NCBI GenBank assembly: GCA_018398765.1
Contig: JAHBMJ010001857.1
Location: 2,879 to 25,459, forward strand
Direction of reading: 5' to 3'
DNA from: Chromera velia
Lineage: Eukaryota > Sar > Chromeraceae
Length of the DNA stretch: 22,581 bases
The position numbers were made by a program, and so were the translations under genes. Below, in pieces: positions 17,985 through 22,581 of this stretch (position 1 is the stretch's first letter; each line of letters opens with the position of its first letter). Under the pieces are notes generated by a model. That model was not told the DNA's origin. It was given only the letters and a program-made list of their open reading frames with translations, and did not search any database.

Positions 17985-18365
17985 GTACCCTTCAAAGACA
18001 TAAGAATTTACACAGGAATTTAGACAGGAATTTACTACTATTCAGTTTAGAGGAATTTAACAAGGAATCTAAACGAATTTAAAGACAGGAATTTAGAGGA
18101 ATTTGGCGATTTTTGGAGGTCGATTTCTCATAAACTATGATAAGTTAGAACTTGATATTATTGGTGCTTATAGATCTATATTAAAGCTATAAAGATAATT
18201 AATATTAAGTTCTAAGTCATCATAGTTTATAAGAAATTGACCTCCAAAGTTTAGGAATTTAGCTAGGAATTTAGAGGTCTGAATTCCTTTAACTAGATTC
18301 CTGTCTAAATTTCTCTAAATTCCTGTCTAAATTCCTGTCTAAATTCCTAGGTCGTTGCAGGGTAC
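17985..18365. mobile_element. Foldback (MITE-like) element with near-perfect 46-bp internal hairpin
   Basis: The ends are inverted: GTACCCT at 17985-17991 and AGGGTAC at 18359-18365, with similarity continuing inward. In the centre, 18115-18160 is the reverse complement of 18200-18245 at 41 of 46 positions, around a 39-base loop. Between ends and hairpin lie about a dozen copies of a GGAATTTAGACA-like unit, in one orientation on the left and mostly in the opposite one on the right. It encodes nothing. No target-site duplication can be assigned. The structure suits a non-autonomous DNA transposon or foldback element. The transposase family is unknown. Confidence 0.7.
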
Positions 18366-18918
18366 AAATAGATGTAGCAACGCTGACATCTATATACAAG
18401 AGAAAACTAGGTTTCCCATAGGTAAAACTGCCTCATGCGTTGCCGCCGAACGCTAGACGCCTATTCATAGGCCAATGGCGATGGCGTATGATGATGATGA
18501 TGATTAAAAAAATAAATAAAGAAATTTAGGCCAAAATCTGAATTAGTTTTTTTATTTTTGTGCGCGAGCTATAAGCTTTGAGCTTGAAACGTGAAGTTTG
18601 CACTTCAAAAAAATAAATAAATAAAAAGTAAAATTAATTATAAGTAATACCTCAAATTAAATTATTTGAGCAAATAACTTTTTTATTTTTTTATGCGTGG
18701 GGAACTTTTAGAGCCTGAAATCAATAAGGACCTACACAAGGACACAGCCGCTTCACCGAAAGAGCGTATAGTGACCGAGCACTAGACCGAGCAGACATAG
18801 CCAGACTAAATCGATGTATATATCAATTTTAAAGCAGCAGCTTAACAACATAGTTACTGTGGTATATACGTGCAACGGCATATATTTTAGCATACGTTGC
18901 CATATACGCACGGACTTG
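18366..18918. other. AT-rich intergenic DNA with degenerate A/T-tract repeats
   Basis: Contains (ATG)n at about 18488-18504 and two similar blocks, near 18544-18595 and 18672-18722, each an A/T tract followed by a GC-richer GTG/GCG segment and an AGCTTGAAA or AGCCTGAAA motif. Minus-strand AATAAA motifs at 18551-18556 and 18682-18687 could serve the LRR gene. No gene is seen. Confidence 0.45.
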
Positions 18919-18934
18919 CGCGCTAGCTAGCGCG
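18919..18934. repeat. Perfect 16-bp palindrome
   Basis: CGCGCTAGCTAGCGCG is its own reverse complement. It lies about 150 bp downstream of the LRR gene stop. Function is unknown. Confidence 0.85.
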
Positions 18935-19081
18935 GGGAAAGTGTTAAGTGCATGGGCAGATGTAACCCCTCGTCGTTTAACGCATTTGCGATCGAGGAAA
19001 CGCAAGCCTCATTGTCCTCTATAGCTCGTCGTCCCCCAGCCCCCACCCACATAAACCCAACGCTACGACCGGTGGAAGAAA

Positions 19082-21209
19082 TTAAGAGAGCCTCAGGGAG
19101 GGCAGCTTCCCCTGCTGCTTTGCCCTCCACAGGAGGTACCTACACGTTTGCGGAGACACGGTCGAGGGAAGATACAGGTGGCCCAGTTTGGGCAGCGACT
19201 GGGGTTGGATGGCTGCAAGGAAGGCGGAAAGACCTCTCTCTCTGAAGTCGTTCGATTCAAGGTCTAACTTGCGCAGGGGGGGGAGGCTCTGCTCTCTGAC
19301 GACCTCAGACAGCGACTGCATGTCGGTGTCCCCCAACCCGCACGCATCGACGGACAGATCCTCCAAGCTCGGCAGGTTCCGACGACGGACAGCCTGCCAG
19401 AGCGCCCGGGTACCCCCGCACAGGTTCCCACCAACGTTCAACACTTTGAGGAGAGGAAGACCCCCTTCTGACTCTGCCAGAGCCTGGAAGAGAGTCTCAA
19501 CACTCTCTGGAGGAAGATTATCATAATGGTTGTCACCTCCCTCTCGCATTCTCAGGCGACCCATGGTCAGGCTCTGGAGCGACAAAAGGTGCCCACCCCT
19601 GACGCCACGACCGAGCCAGACCGAGAAATCGTCCCCCACCACCGTGCCGTCAAAGCGGAGGTGTGCGAGGCGGGGGAGTTTCTGAGTCCCCACCGCTTGA
19701 GCGAGGAACTCTATACCCTCCCCCGTTGCATCCCACTGGAGGTGGAGCTCCTCCAACAGAGGCAACCCCTCTTCAGAGTCACATACGCCCCCCATGAACG
19801 CTTTCATTCCCTCCCTACCCATACGGTTGCTCCAGAACATCAGGGAACGGAGGGAGGGCCAATTGCCTGCTCGCACCGTTTCACCCAACAACCCCATGTC
19901 CCCGTCACTCAGTTTCTGATCAGCGAAGTCCAATTGGGACAGCCGTGGAAGTTTCACACTCCCAAACGCCAACAGGACCGGATTCTGACCCCCTTCCGAC
20001 GGGCTCCCCAACCTGAGAGCCCTGCAGCCAAGGCTGCGAAGCGCCTCAAGGCCATCAAGGCGCCCTGCTCGCAGGGCTTCAGCGAACGAATCCATCACTT
20101 CCATCCCTGGCTCTCCTGACCGTCCTACACCAATGGTCAGAGAGAGAGACGTCCAGGGAGGGGGCTGCGAGCTCTCCCTCAACGCGCCGAGGAAGGCGGC
20201 TGCTGCTGCTGCGGATTTGAGATGGACCTCAACCGTGAGGTCCTCTCTGATGGGGGGCAGTCTGCACTCGCCCAGGAGACGAGCAACGTCTGCGGTTCTA
20301 CTCGTAAGCCAGAGCGGGGGCAGCGCCACCCTCTGCAAAGGGGGCCGGTCGCCCTCATTTACGAAGGACCGTATAAGGACCCCCCACACATCGTCATCCG
20401 TGTCCACCCCCCCCAAATTCAGATCCTGCAGGGCAGGCAGAAACGAAGCTTTCAACGCCCCTGCAAGCTCGTCTGCCCCCTCTCTAGCCCAAACCCCCCC
20501 TCCCATTCCGAGGTTCGCCCCCTGCAGGTTCAGGATTTCCAGGGCACAGAGCTGACCTGCCCTCACTTGACTCGCAAACCCCTTGATAAATTGAGGGCCG
20601 AGACGGCACCCTGCGAGACAGAGCTCCCTCAGGTTGGGGAGCGCCTCTCTGTGAAGTAGCTGGGTTGTTGTCACCCTCATCCACAGGCCCACACACTGGG
20701 ACTGCTCCCGGCGCTCAGCCTGCAAGAGCAACCGCTCGATCTTCATACCCCCGGCTTTACGGAACGCCCCCGCGAGAGCTTGCAGGTCCTCCTCGCCGAT
20801 GTTGCACCTCGAGAGGTTCAGACAAAGGAGACGGGAAGCCTTGCCGGACTTCAACCAGCCCGCCAACGCATCAACTCCCGGTCCCACCAACGCATTAACT
20901 CCCCGCCCCAGCAACGCTTCAACTCCCGGTCCCAATCTGTTGCCTGCGGCCAGACAAACACGCAATCCACAGAAGAGATACGGACGTATGGATGAATGCT
21001 CTCTGATCTAAATTTTTGCCTGGCTTTCTTTTGCCACAAAGCCATCCATCAAAACGAAAAGCTAAGGGCGACACAGGAGTAACGCCACTAATTTGGATCC
21101 TCCCTCTGTCTTGTGTCTAGCTCTGACGGACCTTCGAGGCTGAGGCTCTCGACCGATGGTGGCAAGGCTGAAAAGACCCGAGGGGCCTCCGATGGACCGA
21201 CAGAGTCGT
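19082..21209 (-). CDS. Leucine-rich-repeat protein, ribonuclease-inhibitor type (3' exons; 5' end incomplete)
   Basis: The large last exon (20943 down to the TAA at 19084-19082) encodes about 619 residues with roughly 14-15 repeats of the form LPxLxxLxLxxxxLGxxxxxxLxxxV, about 28-29 residues each: the ribonuclease-inhibitor-like LRR class, which forms an alpha/beta horseshoe and usually binds proteins. There is no enzyme domain, signal peptide or transmembrane segment. The exon has no good ATG near its 5' end but starts at a CGCAG acceptor. A 78-bp exon (21209-21132, after tctgcag, donor GTCCGT) joins it in phase 1, giving SLSLEG followed by NRLGPGVEALLG, a perfect LRR continuation across the junction. 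Its partner is unknown. LRRs are easily recognised but not function-specific. It is convergent with the giant gene. Confidence 0.82.
20864..20935 (-). repeat. Three tandem 24-bp units encoding 8-residue LRR segments
   Basis: The units 20864-20887, 20888-20911 and 20912-20935 are near-identical and in frame, encoding GVEALLGR, GVNALVGP and GVDALAG-like octapeptides at the start of the large LRR exon. They look like recent slippage or unequal-crossover duplication. Confidence 0.88.
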
Positions 21210-21276
21210 CTGCAGACATCGTCACAAACAAAGAGACGAAAGGCAGGAATAAAACCTGGATTCTCCCCTGCCTCTC

Positions 21277-21280
<4 letters not shown>

Positions 21281-21359
<79 letters not shown>
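21281..21359 (+). repeat. Compound microsatellite (TC)n(TG)n
   Basis: (TC)n at 21281-21310 runs directly into (TG)n at 21311-21346 and then CGCGCGTGTGTG. It lies in an intron of the LRR gene, which is read on the opposite strand. Confidence 0.95.
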
Positions 21360-21990
21360 ACGCCCTTGCATATTTGGTCAGGTGCTTCGTGCTCCAGCAG
21401 CCTCCATCGATCTGCCCTTCGACTCGATCCTCCACCGAATAAAGCTGTCCCCCTCTCCCTCACCCTCCCCCTGTCACCACTATCCCAGCACATGCACTGA
21501 AGCCAGCCCAACGAACCTGCGAACCGCAGGGCCTTCAAGCAGATCCCTTCCCCCTTCCCCTTCTTCTTCCCCCCTTCCTCCGACGCCGAGGAAGAAGAGA
21601 AGGAGGCGGAGGTGGCGGAGGGGGAGGCTGAGGGGGAGGCGAAGGAGGGGAGGGAGGCAGCCGCCTCTTTCAAGAAGAGACAGAGGCGCGAGAGCGCGGC
21701 TCCCTTCACGGCAGAGGGACCTGAACGCACGCGCACACCCACATTTGCACCCACATTGGACTTTGTTGAAGTGTGCCCGCTCTGGAAGAGGAGAAAAAAA
21801 AGACTGTAACGAGAAGGCAGAAAGGCAAGTCGGATAAGAGAGAGAGGGAAAAGAAGGGGGAGGCAGGCAGATGACATGACGGGGAGAACGACACAACTGA
21901 AGGGTAGGAGAGAGAGATGGTGCTTTCTTCCTTCTCTCTTTGTAGAACAAGAAGAACGGAACCGAAAAAAAAAACACATCGACTGATCAC

Positions 21991-22137
21991 TTTCATGATG
22001 CACGTTGACTTCAAATGGGATCCACTCAAAACGAATGGATGTATCGAAAATATCGACCCCACTAAGTACGAGATGCTCCACCGAGGAAGGAAGAAACTTG
22101 AGGAGAAGAAACATCTTCCTGGGGGAGAGATTGCAGC
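21991..22137 (-). CDS. Probable upstream exon of the LRR gene
   Basis: This minus-strand segment encodes KMFLLLKFLPSSVEHLVLSG and continues to NVHHE. LPSSVEHLVLSG has the same form as LPPSVESLSLEG in the 78-bp exon, so it reads as the same LRR family. A cag acceptor at 22140-22138 (or a later one at about 22120) and a donor GTGATC at 21990 would join it in phase 1 to 21209. The true start codon is not fixed, and additional exons could lie in the roughly 780-bp interval down to 21210 (for example near 21780-21700, open in phase 1). Confidence 0.45.
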
Positions 22138-22400
22138 CTGCCGATCGAAATACAAATTTAATGAATGAACAAGAAATCAGTTTTCCCGGCCGCATCCCGG
22201 GCACAAGCAGGCAGGCAAACAAGGGGGCTCGGCACTCTTCATTGCGTGATAAGCAAGCGATGCCACAAAAAAGCTTCGCGACGCTCCCGGACATGCACTT
22301 CTCTTCTCTCCTTACCCGTCAGCCAGTCAAACAGCCAGGTGGCTTGCTTGGCCCAAATTGACTGGCGGCTGGCGTTGGCTGGTTGGTCAGCCCAAGTTGA

Positions 22401-22403
<3 letters not shown>
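22138..22403. other. 5' flank of the LRR gene, nothing else recognised
   Basis: No gene, RNA or element can be supported. An open minus-strand frame continues upstream of 22137 to about 22294, with an ATG at about 22196 (MRPGKL). It could be leader or N-terminal coding sequence. Confidence 0.35.

Positions 22404-22470
<67 letters not shown>
22404..22470 (+). repeat. Second compound microsatellite (TC)n(TG)n
   Basis: (TC)n at 22404-22437 is followed by (TG)n at 22438-22470 and degenerate TATGTG. It has the same order and orientation as the array at 21281-21359. Confidence 0.95.
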
Positions 22471-22483
<13 letters not shown>

Positions 22484-22581
22484 CCGGGCCACCTCATTGA
22501 GTATGGAGCCCGTATTTTGAAAAAACAAATCAGTCAGTCGGTCAGCCTGTCATTGACTCAGGTACTCTCTCTGTGCGCCAG

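Noticed and set aside
21275..22294. 339-codon minus-strand ORF taken as a single protein
   Set aside because: Most of it is low-complexity Ser/Phe-rich and ends in translated (CA)n(GA)n microsatellite. Only the 22137-21991 part has LRR character, and splice sites bound it.

Overview
The window is nuclear DNA of a eukaryote. It holds long protein-coding genes cut by GT-AG introns, extended TGCAG acceptors, an LTR retrotransposon, foldback repeats and many microsatellites. There are no bacterial operons, rRNA or tRNA genes that I can see. The style (G- and Ser/Arg-rich giant proteins, ribonuclease-inhibitor-type leucine-rich repeats, GCATG-rich introns) fits a chromerid or related alveolate alga such as Chromera, but that is inference from style and is not proven.

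Layout. Positions 1-900: minus-strand debris of a non-LTR retrotransposon, with a zinc-binding C-terminal fragment. Positions 1333-4465: a nested repeat. An LTR retrotransposon (about 1593-4078, two 423-bp LTRs, a gag-only interior with two in-frame stops) sits between the arms of an older, diverged inverted repeat. Positions 4877-16547: one very large plus-strand gene, modelled here as 12 exons and about 2,444 residues with no domain I recognise. Its introns carry most of the microsatellites. Positions 16548-19081: an intergenic stretch between two convergent genes, containing a 381-bp foldback element whose 46-bp hairpin arms are nearly perfect. Positions 19082-22137: a minus-strand leucine-rich-repeat gene with a large last exon, a 78-bp exon joined to it in phase inside an LRR motif, and a probable further upstream exon. 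Two (CT)n(GT)n compound microsatellites lie in and beyond its 5' part.

Most notable signal: the two LTRs differ at 15 of 421 unambiguously aligned positions. All 15 are transitions, 14 of them in CpG or CpA context, with no indel or transversion. The two nonsense codons in gag are also explicable as C-to-T changes at CGA and CAG. This resembles repeat-induced point mutation or heavy cytosine methylation followed by deamination. I know of no established description of this for this kind of organism.

The two genes do not obviously work together. They are convergent neighbours separated by repeat-derived DNA.
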